Below are positions 35,131-42,789 of a stretch of 64,000 bases of DNA, one piece after another (position 1 is the stretch's first letter; every line of letters starts with the position of its first letter). Under the pieces are notes generated by a model. The model made no database searches. It was not told the origin of the DNA and saw only the letters and a list, made by a program, of their open reading frames with translations. The position numbers were made by a program, and so were the translations under genes. The stretch lies in NCBI RefSeq assembly GCF_020177335.1, contig NZ_JAIVMG010000004.1:266486-330485 (forward strand), in the 5' to 3' direction. Source of the DNA: Stappia indica (GTDB lineage: Bacteria > Pseudomonadota > Alphaproteobacteria > Rhizobiales > Stappiaceae).

Positions 35131-36155
35131 GCGCGCTGCAGCCACAGCCGGTGGTCGAGGTGCGCGGCCTCGGCCGTACCTTCGATGTCTCCCGCCCCTG
35201 GCTCAACCGGGTGCTGGAACGCCAGCCGAAGGCCTTTCTCAAGGCTGCCCAGGACATCACCTTCGCCATCGACAAGGGCGAGACCTTCGCGCTCGTCGGC
35301 GAATCCGGCTCCGGCAAGTCGACGGTCGCCAAGCTTGTGGTCGGGCTTCTGGAGGCGAGCGCCGGGGAGGTCCGCATCGACGGCATCGACATGCGCCGGC
35401 AAACGCCCTCCAGTGCCGCCATGCGCGATTTGCGCCGCCGCATCCAGATGATCTTTCAGGACCCTTATGCCAGCCTCAATCCGCGCTGGCGGGTCGACCG
35501 GATCATCGCCGAACCGATCCGCGCCTTTGGGTTGGAGCGCTCGCGGCAGGCCATCGCCACCCGTGTCGGCGAATTGCTCGAGTTGGTGCGCCTGCATCCG
35601 CGCGACGGGCAAAAGTATCCGCATGAGTTTTCCGGCGGCCAGCGCCAGCGCATCTGCATTGCCCGCGCGCTGGCCTCCCGGCCGGAGTTTCTCGTCTGCG
35701 ACGAACCGACCTCGGCGCTGGATGTCTCGGTGCAGGCGCAGATCCTCAACCTGATGCGCGACCTTCAGGACGAATTCGGCCTCACCTACCTGTTCATCAG
35801 CCACGACCTGGCCGTGGTCCGGCACATGGCCCGGCGCATCGGCGTGATGTACCTCGGCCGACTGGTGGAGATCGCGGGCAGCGGCGATCTGTTCGCCCGC
35901 CCGCAGCATCCCTATACGCGGATGCTGATGGCAGCGATCCCCGACCTCACCATGTCCGGCCGGCCACGGCGCGCCATCGAAGGCGAGATCCCCAACCCGA
36001 TCAACCCGCCCTCCGGTTGCACCTTCCATCCGCGCTGCCCGCTGGCCAACGACCGCTGCCGGCGCGAGTTGCCGCAACTTGGCAGCGTGAACGCGGGCAG
36101 CAGTGCGGTTGCCTGCCACGCGGTCGAGGAAGGACGCGCCGACGCCGGCCCGTGA
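35127..36155 (+). CDS. ABC transporter ATP-binding protein, DppF type
   Basis: A 342-residue ATPase and the second nucleotide-binding subunit. Walker A GESGSGKSTVAK, MIFQDPYASLNPRW, signature FSGGQRQRICIARAL, Walker B FLVCDEPTSALDVSV and CTFHPRCPLANDRC are present. It overlaps the previous gene by 4 bases. The operon ends here, 43 bases before the CueR-type promoter of copA. Confidence 0.93.
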   Translation: MSALQPQPVVEVRGLGRTFDVSRPWLNRVLERQPKAFLKAAQDITFAIDKGETFALVGESGSGKSTVAKLVVGLLEASAGEVRIDGIDMRRQTPSSAAMRDLRRRIQMIFQDPYASLNPRWRVDRIIAEPIRAFGLERSRQAIATRVGELLELVRLHPRDGQKYPHEFSGGQRQRICIARALASRPEFLVCDEPTSALDVSVQAQILNLMRDLQDEFGLTYLFISHDLAVVRHMARRIGVMYLGRLVEIAGSGDLFARPQHPYTRMLMAAIPDLTMSGRPRRAIEGEIPNPINPPSGCTFHPRCPLANDRCRRELPQLGSVNAGSSAVACHAVEEGRADAGP

Positions 36156-36198
36156 CCCCATGCCGCTGGCCTGCTGCCGCCCGCGACTACGGCGGGGC

Positions 36199-36229
36199 TT
36201 GACCCTCCAGTGACTGGAATGCCTATACG
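36199..36229 (+). promoter_or_regulatory. CueR-type (MerR family) copper promoter of copA
   Basis: A -35 TTGACC (36199-36204) and -10 TATACG (36224-36229) are separated by a 19-bp spacer, the over-long spacing that MerR-family activators correct. Inside the spacer lies a perfect dyad TCCAGT-g-ACTGGA (36206-36218), close to the CueR box of copA promoters. No cueR gene is in the window, so the regulator must be encoded elsewhere. Confidence 0.85.
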
Positions 36230-36317
36230 CAAGGCAACGCATCGCCGTGCCCGCCGCTGTGGCCCGTCCTCCCCGACATTCGGCCGGCGCGAGAAACGGC
36301 ATTCAAGGAGTTTTCCG

Positions 36318-38564
36318 ATGTCCCAGATGGGTCTTCAGATTGAGCAGGACAGCACCGACCCCGCCCGCGTGGCGGTGCAGCTTCAGGTCACCGGCATGAC
36401 CTGCGCCGCCTGCGCCGCCCGGATCGAGAAGGTGCTCACCCGCGCCCCCGGCGTGCTGCGCGCCGTCGTCAACTTGCCGATGGAAACCGCGCTGGTGGAG
36501 ACCGACGGCAGCGCCGGCCCGGACGCCCTGATCCGCCTGGTGGAAGGCGCCGGCTTCGGCGCCGAGGAGCGTGCCAGCGACGCCAGCAGCGAGCGCGCCC
36601 GGCAGGAACAGGCGGATGCGGCGACCCGGGCGGAGGAGCGGCGCACCTTCGCGCTTCTGGTCTTCTCCACCCTTTTGACCCTGCCGCTGGTCGCCGGCAT
36701 GGTGACCGCCCCCTTCGGCCTCGACCTGATGCCGCCGGCCATGGTGCAGATGGTTCTGGCGACCATCGTCCAGATCGTGGTCGGACGCCGGTTTTACGTG
36801 GGTGCGGCGCGCGCGCTTGCCGGCGGCGGCGCCAACATGGATGTGCTGGTGGTGCTCGGCACCACCGCCGCCTACCTCTACAGTGCCATCCTGACCCTGC
36901 GCGCCTGGCCGGAAAACCCCGGGCACCTCTACTTCGAGGCCTCGGCGGTCATCCTGACGCTGATTCTCTTTGGCAAGCTGCTGGAAACCCGGGCCAAGCG
37001 CACCACCACCGCCGCCATTCGCGCCCTGACCGAGCTGCGGCCGGACACCGCCCATCGCCTGACCGAGAGCGGCGGCATCGAAACCGTGCCGGTGGATGCG
37101 CTCTTTCCCGGCGACCGGGTCCTCGTCAAGCCGGGCGAGCGCATGCCCGTCGATGGCCGGGTGCTGGAGGGGGGCAGCGATCTCGACGAATCGCTGGTCA
37201 CCGGCGAGAGCCTGCCGGTCGCCAAGACCGTCGGCGATGAGGTGATCGGCGGCACGATCAACGGCTCCGGCGCGCTGACGGTGGAGACCACCGCGCTGGG
37301 GGCCGACAGCAAGCTTTCCGCCATCATCCGACTGGTCGAGGCCGCCCAGAGCAGCAAGGCGCCGGTGCAGAAGCTGGTCGACAAGGTGTCGTCGATCTTC
37401 GTGCCAATCGTGGTCCTCGTTGCAATCGCCACCTTCGCCGGCTGGTGGCTGACCGGCGCGGAACTGGATGCGGCCATTGGCGCCACCGTCGCCGTGCTGG
37501 TCATTGCCTGCCCCTGCGCCCTTGGCCTGGCCACCCCCACCGCCCTCGTCGCCGGAACCGGCGCTGCCGCCCGTGCCGGCATCCTGATCCGCGACATCGA
37601 GGCGCTGGAAATCGCCCACAAGGTCGACACGGTGGTGTTCGACAAGACCGGAACGCTGACCGAAGGCCGTCCGGCGGTGACCGACATCCGCGCCTTCGAC
37701 CGCAACGACGACCGGCTGTTGCGCATCGCCGCCTCGGCCCAGTTGCCGAGCGAGCACCCGCTGGGCCGGGCGATGATCGAGGCGGCCGAGGAACGCGGCC
37801 TGCAGCTCTCCCGGCCGAGCGATTTCCGCGCCGTTCCCGGCCAGGGCATCATCGCCGAGATCGCCGGCGAGACCGTTCTGATCGGCAACAGCCGGCTGTT
37901 GCAGGCGCATGGCGTCGACCGTTTCATGGCTGACCAGATCGCCCGCAGCTTCGCCGCCGAGGCCAAGACCTGCGCCACCGTTGCCATTGCCGGCCATGCG
38001 GTTGGGGTGATCGCCCTCGCCGACACGGTGCGCCCCGAAACGCCCGCTGGGCTGGCGCGGCTGGCCGAACTCAATGTCGCCCCGGTGATGCTGACCGGCG
38101 ACACCGAGGCGGTGGCCCGCACCGTTGCCGAGGAGCTGGGCATCGAGCAGGTGATTGCCGGGGTGCCGCCGGAGGGCAAGGCGGAAACCGTCACCGGGCT
38201 GGTGGAGGAAGGCCGGACCGTGGCCATGGTCGGCGACGGGGTCAATGACGCCCCGGCCCTGGCCGCTGCCAGCGTCGGCATCGCCATGGGCTCCGGCTCG
38301 GAAGTGGCGCTGGAGACCGCCGGCATCACCTTGATGCGCCCGCGTCCGGACCTTGTCGCCGATGCCATCGGCGTCTCCCGGGCAACCGTGCGCAAGATCC
38401 GGCAGAACCTGTTCTGGGCCTTCGCCTACAACGTCGTCGGCATTCCGCTCGCCGCACTTGGCCTGTTGACCCCGGCGCTCGCCGGGGCGGCCATGGCGCT
38501 GTCCTCGGTTTCCGTCGTGACCAATGCCGCCCTGCTGCGGCGCTGGCGGGCGAAGGCGCAATAG
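36318..38564 (+). CDS. copA: Copper-exporting P1B-type ATPase
   Basis: A 748-residue Cu+ ATPase. An N-terminal heavy-metal domain has [11 protein letters not shown] (Cys29, Cys32). Then come the actuator motif TGES (295-298), the membrane CPC (398-400) typical of Cu+, phosphorylation site DKTGTLT (Asp442), SEHPLG and the hinge GDGVNDAP. It exports Cu+ from the cytosol and maintains copper tolerance. Only one metal-binding domain is present, as in many alphaproteobacterial CopA proteins. ATG 36318 has AAGGAG at 36305-36310. Expression should be copper-induced through the CueR-type promoter at 36199. Confidence 0.95.
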   Translation: MSQMGLQIEQDSTDPARVAVQLQVTGMTCAACAARIEKVLTRAPGVLRAVVNLPMETALVETDGSAGPDALIRLVEGAGFGAEERASDASSERARQEQADAATRAEERRTFALLVFSTLLTLPLVAGMVTAPFGLDLMPPAMVQMVLATIVQIVVGRRFYVGAARALAGGGANMDVLVVLGTTAAYLYSAILTLRAWPENPGHLYFEASAVILTLILFGKLLETRAKRTTTAAIRALTELRPDTAHRLTESGGIETVPVDALFPGDRVLVKPGERMPVDGRVLEGGSDLDESLVTGESLPVAKTVGDEVIGGTINGSGALTVETTALGADSKLSAIIRLVEAAQSSKAPVQKLVDKVSSIFVPIVVLVAIATFAGWWLTGAELDAAIGATVAVLVIACPCALGLATPTALVAGTGAAARAGILIRDIEALEIAHKVDTVVFDKTGTLTEGRPAVTDIRAFDRNDDRLLRIAASAQLPSEHPLGRAMIEAAEERGLQLSRPSDFRAVPGQGIIAEIAGETVLIGNSRLLQAHGVDRFMADQIARSFAAEAKTCATVAIAGHAVGVIALADTVRPETPAGLARLAELNVAPVMLTGDTEAVARTVAEELGIEQVIAGVPPEGKAETVTGLVEEGRTVAMVGDGVNDAPALAAASVGIAMGSGSEVALETAGITLMRPRPDLVADAIGVSRATVRKIRQNLFWAFAYNVVGIPLAALGLLTPALAGAAMALSSVSVVTNAALLRRWRAKAQ

Positions 38565-38577
38565 CCCGCGCAGGAGC

Positions 38578-38606
38578 GGGCGCCGGATCGCCAGCGACCG
38601 GCGCCC
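38578..38606. terminator. Bidirectional hairpin between copA and the asparaginase-lectin gene
   Basis: GGGCGCCGG (38578-38586) is perfectly complemented by CCGGCGCCC (38598-38606) around an 11-base loop. It lies midway between two convergent stop codons, so it can serve either transcript. Confidence 0.5.
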
Positions 38607-38616
38607 ATCGCGGGGC

Positions 38617-40215
38617 TCACCCCGGCACGCTGCCGTAGAGCACCGCCGTCACCTCGCCGTTGTGATAGTCGTAGACATAGAGCGCCAGATCTCCGCTGGT
38701 GGTCGAGCCGGACAGGATCAGCGCCGAATAGGCCTGACCAACGGAATAGTCGCGGGTCGCCCAGACCGGCGCATTGCGCCGGTCATAGAGCACCAGATTG
38801 CCGTCATCCTGCATCACCAGCCGGCCCGGCGCATTGAAGGCACCGCTCATCGCCCGCCAGAGCTGGGTGCCGGACGCATCCTGCAGGACCGGACCGAGAT
38901 CGGGATCGTTGACAAGGGTGGCGCTGCCGTCGAAGGCGGAAATCGACTGCCCCGGCGCCAGGAAGCCGAGGCCCCGGCAATCGAGCCGGTTGACATCCAT
39001 CATCTCGCCGGCGATCGGCGTGCGCATCATGTCCTCGATCATCGCCTGCGACCAGCCCCGGCTCTCGTAGTCGCGCAGCGCCAGCAGATAGAGAAGCTTG
39101 GCCTGGGTGGCCGGTCCCTGCATGTCGTAATTGCCGATACAGCCGCAATCGGACAGCCAGGAGCCGGAGGCATAGGCCGTGGAGTTGACGATGCCGGCGA
39201 TCACCTGGGTGCCGGCAACGATCACCATGCCGGCATCATGGGCGCTCTTCAGCACCTTGTAGACCGCCCCGCTTTCCGGATCGTCCGGGTCGCCGGAGGG
39301 GAAATTGCCCTCGCCATAGCCTTGCAGGAACAAGCCGCCCACCTTGCCATCGCCACTGAGCGCACCTTGCAGCATGCTGGCCAGCGCACTGGTGGTTGGT
39401 GAGGCGCCGGTGTCGTATTGCGCCGGGAAGGCGAGGAAATTCAGTACATCCGCATCGTCGATATGCGCGGCCACGTAGGACGTCTGATCCTGCAGGCGGG
39501 CAAGCGCATCCGGGTCATCGAGCGCCAGCGAGGACTGGAACGGTCCCGGCGGGAACTGGCGATTGTCCAGATAGACCTCGATGCCGGTCAGATCGAGGAT
39601 CGGATGGTTCGGCGAGGTGAAGGCATCGAAATGCGAGGCATTGGTTTTCAAGGTCCGGTTGCCCAGCATCAGCCGATCATCGAAGAACAGGCCGACCGCC
39701 GGCATTCCCGTGCGCATGGCATCGATGGCGCCAAGCACGTTGCGCAGCGCATCGGTGTTGTAGAGGATCGACAGCGCGTCCTGCGGGGTCGCCCGGTAAA
39801 ACAGCGGCAATTGCGAACCGGTGACCATCACCGGCTTGGACAGGATCGCATTGGCATAGCCATCCGCGCCCAGCCCTGTCAGCAGGAAGGACAGTGCCGA
39901 GGCGGTCCAGGCCATGGTGTCCGTGCCATGCAGGATCAGAAAGGCATCATGGCTGGAATACAGCGTGGTATCGCCCGGCTGGCCGATCAACCGGGCGGCG
40001 ATGGTGCACCAATCCGCCGGTTGCAGGTTGGTGCTGTCCAGCGTCGGGTCGAGATAATCGTAGCTGATCTGCGCATCCGGATATTTCTGCAAGATGGTCG
40101 GCCCCACCAGTTGGTCGAAGGCCTGGCAGAAATCCGCACCCGACAGGGGCGCGAGCGGACTGTCCACCGAACCGATGGTGCCACCGGTATAAAGAACACG
40201 GATCGCGAAGGACAT
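38617..40215 (-). CDS. L-asparaginase-type domain fused to a bulb-type mannose-binding lectin domain
   Basis: A 532-residue two-part protein. Residues 1-400 follow the type I/II asparaginase fold, with TGGTIGS (Thr10, Thr13), the second active-site pair in HGTDTMAW (Thr98, Asp99) and the Lys of SKPVMVTGSQ. Residues about 418-532 form a B-lectin-like repeat domain with the canonical mannose-binding signature MQDDGNLVLYDRRNAPVWAT (QxDxNxVxY at 469-477). No signal peptide is visible. The asparaginase domain is long, with inserted loops. The fusion suggests a glycan-targeted amidohydrolase. It diverges from an uncharacterised gene across a 136-base region with a palindrome. Confidence 0.82.
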   Translation of the reverse strand: MSFAIRVLYTGGTIGSVDSPLAPLSGADFCQAFDQLVGPTILQKYPDAQISYDYLDPTLDSTNLQPADWCTIAARLIGQPGDTTLYSSHDAFLILHGTDTMAWTASALSFLLTGLGADGYANAILSKPVMVTGSQLPLFYRATPQDALSILYNTDALRNVLGAIDAMRTGMPAVGLFFDDRLMLGNRTLKTNASHFDAFTSPNHPILDLTGIEVYLDNRQFPPGPFQSSLALDDPDALARLQDQTSYVAAHIDDADVLNFLAFPAQYDTGASPTTSALASMLQGALSGDGKVGGLFLQGYGEGNFPSGDPDDPESGAVYKVLKSAHDAGMVIVAGTQVIAGIVNSTAYASGSWLSDCGCIGNYDMQGPATQAKLLYLLALRDYESRGWSQAMIEDMMRTPIAGEMMDVNRLDCRGLGFLAPGQSISAFDGSATLVNDPDLGPVLQDASGTQLWRAMSGAFNAPGRLVMQDDGNLVLYDRRNAPVWATRDYSVGQAYSALILSGSTTSGDLALYVYDYHNGEVTAVLYGSVPG

Positions 40216-40271
40216 GAGTGGCCTCCCGTAGGGTCAGAGGGCGAAGGCAAAACTTTCACGTGCCCCGCCGA

Positions 40272-40291
40272 CAATATACGCGCATATATTG
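40272..40291. promoter_or_regulatory. 20-bp palindrome in the asparaginase-lectin divergent promoter
   Basis: CAATATA (40272-40278) and TATATTG (40285-40291) are perfect inverted halves around CGCGCA. The AT-rich dyad stands out in GC-rich DNA and sits between the divergent starts at 40215 and 40352. An operator for a dimeric regulator controlling both genes is the simplest reading; the regulator is unknown. Confidence 0.6.
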
Positions 40292-40351
40292 CATTCGCGC
40301 CAGCCCATGCTACCCTTGATTGATCTTTCCGCAAGTCATAGAGAGGCCTTC

Positions 40352-41056
40352 ATGAGCCTGCATCCCAAGTTTTCCGGAATGGTACACCCCGACGACGTGC
40401 GTTTGAGCGTGGTTCTGGACCAGGCCCATGTGATTGCGCCGCAGAGCGTGCCGGTGGTCGACAAGGCGACCGGCCAGACCCGCTACGTGCAGAAATACGG
40501 GGATACGATCGAGAACACCGGCGCGACCGTCTACGCCCCGCCGACCGATTGCGGCGGCGCCTTCATGTCCGCAAGGTTCCAGCCAAACAACAACTGCTAT
40601 AATTACAGCTGCGACATCGCCACCAATTCCTTCGCCCAGCCAGGGCGGGCCAGCGGCATTTTCCTCGACTTCCCCCCCACCGGAGAGGCGGTTGTCGAAG
40701 GGGCCAAGGCAGACGGGCTGCAATGGCTCGGCACCGACTATCCAGTCAACTGGCTGAAGGTCGGCAACGGCCACGCGGTCGCCCTGCTGATCTCCCCGGC
40801 CAACACCCGCCTCGGCTGGCCCGGCGATTACCACTGGGTTCGCTACGACCAGACCGGCGGAGCCTGGTCGCAAAAGGATGGCGGCGATCAAGTGACGAAT
40901 TTCGACTTCGCCGGCAACCCGATCACCGATCCGGCCACTGCGGACTGGACCGTCAATCAGGGACCGACCAGCCAGTCGGCCGGCGCCGACGTCATTGTCA
41001 CCTATGATTTCTACGGCTACCTGATCGTCCCGCACAACCGCGTGACGATCCTCTAG
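40352..41056 (+). CDS. Uncharacterised protein with NNNCYNY and DYHWVRYD motifs
   Basis: A 234-residue protein that I do not recognise as a named family. It has NNNCYNYSCD (Cys82, Cys87), TNSFAQPGRASG, GHAVALLISP, and DYHWVRYDQTGGAWSQKDGGDQVTNFD (His161). A Cys early in the domain and a His in a later strand recall papain-like/CHAP or NlpC-type cysteine hydrolases, but that is only a pattern impression. No signal peptide is seen. The ATG at 40352 has GAGAGG upstream. It is divergent from the asparaginase-lectin gene with a shared palindrome, suggesting joint control. Confidence 0.7.
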   Translation: MSLHPKFSGMVHPDDVRLSVVLDQAHVIAPQSVPVVDKATGQTRYVQKYGDTIENTGATVYAPPTDCGGAFMSARFQPNNNCYNYSCDIATNSFAQPGRASGIFLDFPPTGEAVVEGAKADGLQWLGTDYPVNWLKVGNGHAVALLISPANTRLGWPGDYHWVRYDQTGGAWSQKDGGDQVTNFDFAGNPITDPATADWTVNQGPTSQSAGADVIVTYDFYGYLIVPHNRVTIL

Positions 41057-41137
41057 GGTCCAGCCGCCGGTCTTGCGGCCCCTGCCACGCCCATGCCAAA
41101 CCTTCGGCGGAAAATTCGGGGAGAGGCAGAAGCAACC

Positions 41138-41159
41138 TTGACGATTACGTAAACGTCAT
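41138..41159 (+). promoter_or_regulatory. LiuR-like palindromic operator upstream of the SCP2 gene
   Basis: The 20-base core TGACGATTACGTAAACGTCA (41139-41158) is a near-perfect dyad centred on TTACGTAA. It resembles the ACGTAAACGT-type sites of the MerR-family regulator LiuR, which controls branched-chain amino acid and fatty acid degradation in alphaproteobacteria. TTGACG at its left edge may be the -35. The site ends 58 bases before the SCP2 start. The regulator itself is not in the window. Confidence 0.5.
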
Positions 41160-41216
41160 GTTTTCTGCCTCTGCAGATCACCGGGCCTGAAGCGCCCGGA
41201 CAAGGGAGACAAAGAC

Positions 41217-41498
41217 ATGACGATTGCCGAACTCACCGACACCGTCCGTGGCAAGGTCGCCGGCGGCGGCATTGATGAGAGCGTGAAATTCGACTGCGGC
41301 GACGACGGCGTCATCCTCGTCAAGGGCAGCGAGGTCAGCAACGACGATGCCGATGCCGATTGCACCATCGGCATCTCCAAGGACAACCTGGCCAAGCTCC
41401 TGGCCGGCGACCTCAACCCGACCACCGCCTTCATGACCGGCAAGATCAAGGTCAGCGGCGACATGAGCATCGCCATGAAGCTGGGCAGCATCGTCTGA
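41217..41498 (+). CDS. SCP2 sterol-binding domain protein
   Basis: A 93-residue stand-alone SCP2 domain: ESVKFDCGDDGVILVKGSEVSNDDADADCTIGISKDNLAKLLAGDLNPTTAFMTGKIKVSGDMSIAMKLG is the standard SCP2 pattern. It binds lipid-like ligands (fatty acyl-CoA, sterols) in a hydrophobic cavity and probably serves acyl-group handling. No signal peptide. GGGAGAC precedes the ATG. The LiuR-like operator upstream fits a role in acyl-CoA catabolism. It converges with the HTH-citrate synthase gene with 27 bases between. Confidence 0.9.
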   Translation: MTIAELTDTVRGKVAGGGIDESVKFDCGDDGVILVKGSEVSNDDADADCTIGISKDNLAKLLAGDLNPTTAFMTGKIKVSGDMSIAMKLGSIV

Positions 41499-41525
41499 CA
41501 CCGCCACTCTGCGGGCGGCCGCGTC

Positions 41526-42698
41526 TCAGCGCGGGCGCTCGCCCACATAGCGGGCACGTGGGCGGATCTGTTCCGGCCGCTGGTATTGCTCCAGCGCATG
41601 GGCGATCCACCCGACCAGCCGCCCGGCGCAGAACATCGACATGCCGGCATATTCCGGCAAGCCCAGCCCCCTTCGCAGCGCCGCCAGCGCAAAGTCGATG
41701 TTCGGCGCCTGTCCGAACAGCCGGGTGGCGGTGTCTGTCAGTTTCGGCAGCAACGGCACCAGCGGATGCTCCAGCCCGGCGTCAGCGATCTTGCGCAAAA
41801 GGACGGCGGCCCGCGGATCCGGCACCGTGTAGATCGAGTGGCCGAACCCGGGCAGATCCTCGCCGCGATAGAGCCGCTCCTGCATCAGGCTGTCGATATC
41901 CGCCTCGCTTTCGATCCGGTCCAGCCACCCTTCCACCCGCTCGCTCGACGCCCCATGCCGGGCACCGGAAAAGGCACCGAGCCCGGCGCCCAGCGCCGCA
42001 TGCAAGGGAGCTCGCGTCGAGGCGGCGCAGCGCACCGCAAAGGCCGAGGTGTTGAACTCATGGTCGGCCGACAGCACCAAGGCCGCCCGGATCAGCTCCG
42101 CCCCCGGCCCGGGCTGAACGCCCCAGCCGCTCGCCAGTTGCAGATGCACCGGCTCGGTCGAAGGGGCGCGATTGAGCAGCGCCGCCACGCCGACCCGGAC
42201 CAATGCCGCGCCCTTTTGCTCCAGCACCGGACGTGACACCCCATAGGCGGAGGGGTCGACCATCGGCCAGGCCGCCAGCACGGTCATCACCCGCTCCAGC
42301 GGCCGCAGTCCCGCCGGTGGGACCAGCGGCAAATCCGGCGCCGGCCGGGCAAAGGGATCGGTGGCGCAATCCCACAACAGCGTGGCGATCCGCTCCAGCG
42401 AGGCGGTTTCCGCCAGAGCCACCGCCGCATGCCCGCGGTAGATCGGCCCGGCCTCATCGATCAGCGTCAGCGCGCTTTCCAGCACCGGCCCGCCGGGCGT
42501 CGACCCGCCGCCATCGGCCTCCCCGCCCTCGCGCCGGTCACGCAACAGCCGCACATCCTCCGCATGGTAGCGGCGTGAGCGTCCCGGCCCGGCAACCGAG
42601 CGGATCAACCCCCGGCTGACATAGGCGTAGAGCGTTGCCTGGCGAATGCCGAGTTCATTGGCTGCCTCCGGAGCGGAAAGGTAGACAGGTGTATCCAT
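41526..42698 (-). CDS. MerR-type helix-turn-helix fused to a citrate synthase domain
   Basis: A 390-residue fusion. Residues 5-55 (LSAPEAANELGIRQATLYAYVSRGLIRSVAGPGRSRRYHAEDVRLLR) form a MerR-like winged helix. Residues 75-385 are a citrate synthase domain: His248 (ARHGA), His287 (GFGHSIY) and Asp335 (NIDF) align with the catalytic triad, but the usual GHRVY arginine is Ser and LHGG is RHGA. It may be a sensor or regulator that binds a citrate-synthase substrate rather than an efficient enzyme. It is divergent from a paralog at 42790 across a palindromic region. Its HTH probably binds there. Confidence 0.85.
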   Translation of the reverse strand: MDTPVYLSAPEAANELGIRQATLYAYVSRGLIRSVAGPGRSRRYHAEDVRLLRDRREGGEADGGGSTPGGPVLESALTLIDEAGPIYRGHAAVALAETASLERIATLLWDCATDPFARPAPDLPLVPPAGLRPLERVMTVLAAWPMVDPSAYGVSRPVLEQKGAALVRVGVAALLNRAPSTEPVHLQLASGWGVQPGPGAELIRAALVLSADHEFNTSAFAVRCAASTRAPLHAALGAGLGAFSGARHGASSERVEGWLDRIESEADIDSLMQERLYRGEDLPGFGHSIYTVPDPRAAVLLRKIADAGLEHPLVPLLPKLTDTATRLFGQAPNIDFALAALRRGLGLPEYAGMSMFCAGRLVGWIAHALEQYQRPEQIRPRARYVGERPR

Positions 42699-42700
42699 AG

Positions 42701-42733
42701 ATTGATTTTATTTATCAATATTGACGATATCAA
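42701..42733. promoter_or_regulatory. Tandem inverted repeats in the citrate-synthase divergent promoter
   Basis: ATTGAT (42701-42706) and ATCAAT (42714-42719) form one perfect dyad; TTGA (42721-42724) and TCAA (42730-42733) form a second just downstream. The stretch is AT-rich within GC-rich DNA and lies between the divergent starts at 42698 and 42790. It is a natural operator for the HTH domain of the adjacent fusion protein. Confidence 0.55.
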
Positions 42734-42789
42734 CCCCCGCCCTGAATGATCCCCCACATGCCATGCAACCAGACAGGAAGGGGATCGCC

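Noticed and set aside
36303..38561. A 752-codon open frame antisense to copA
   Set aside because: Same low-complexity character; the plus strand encodes a complete P-type ATPase.
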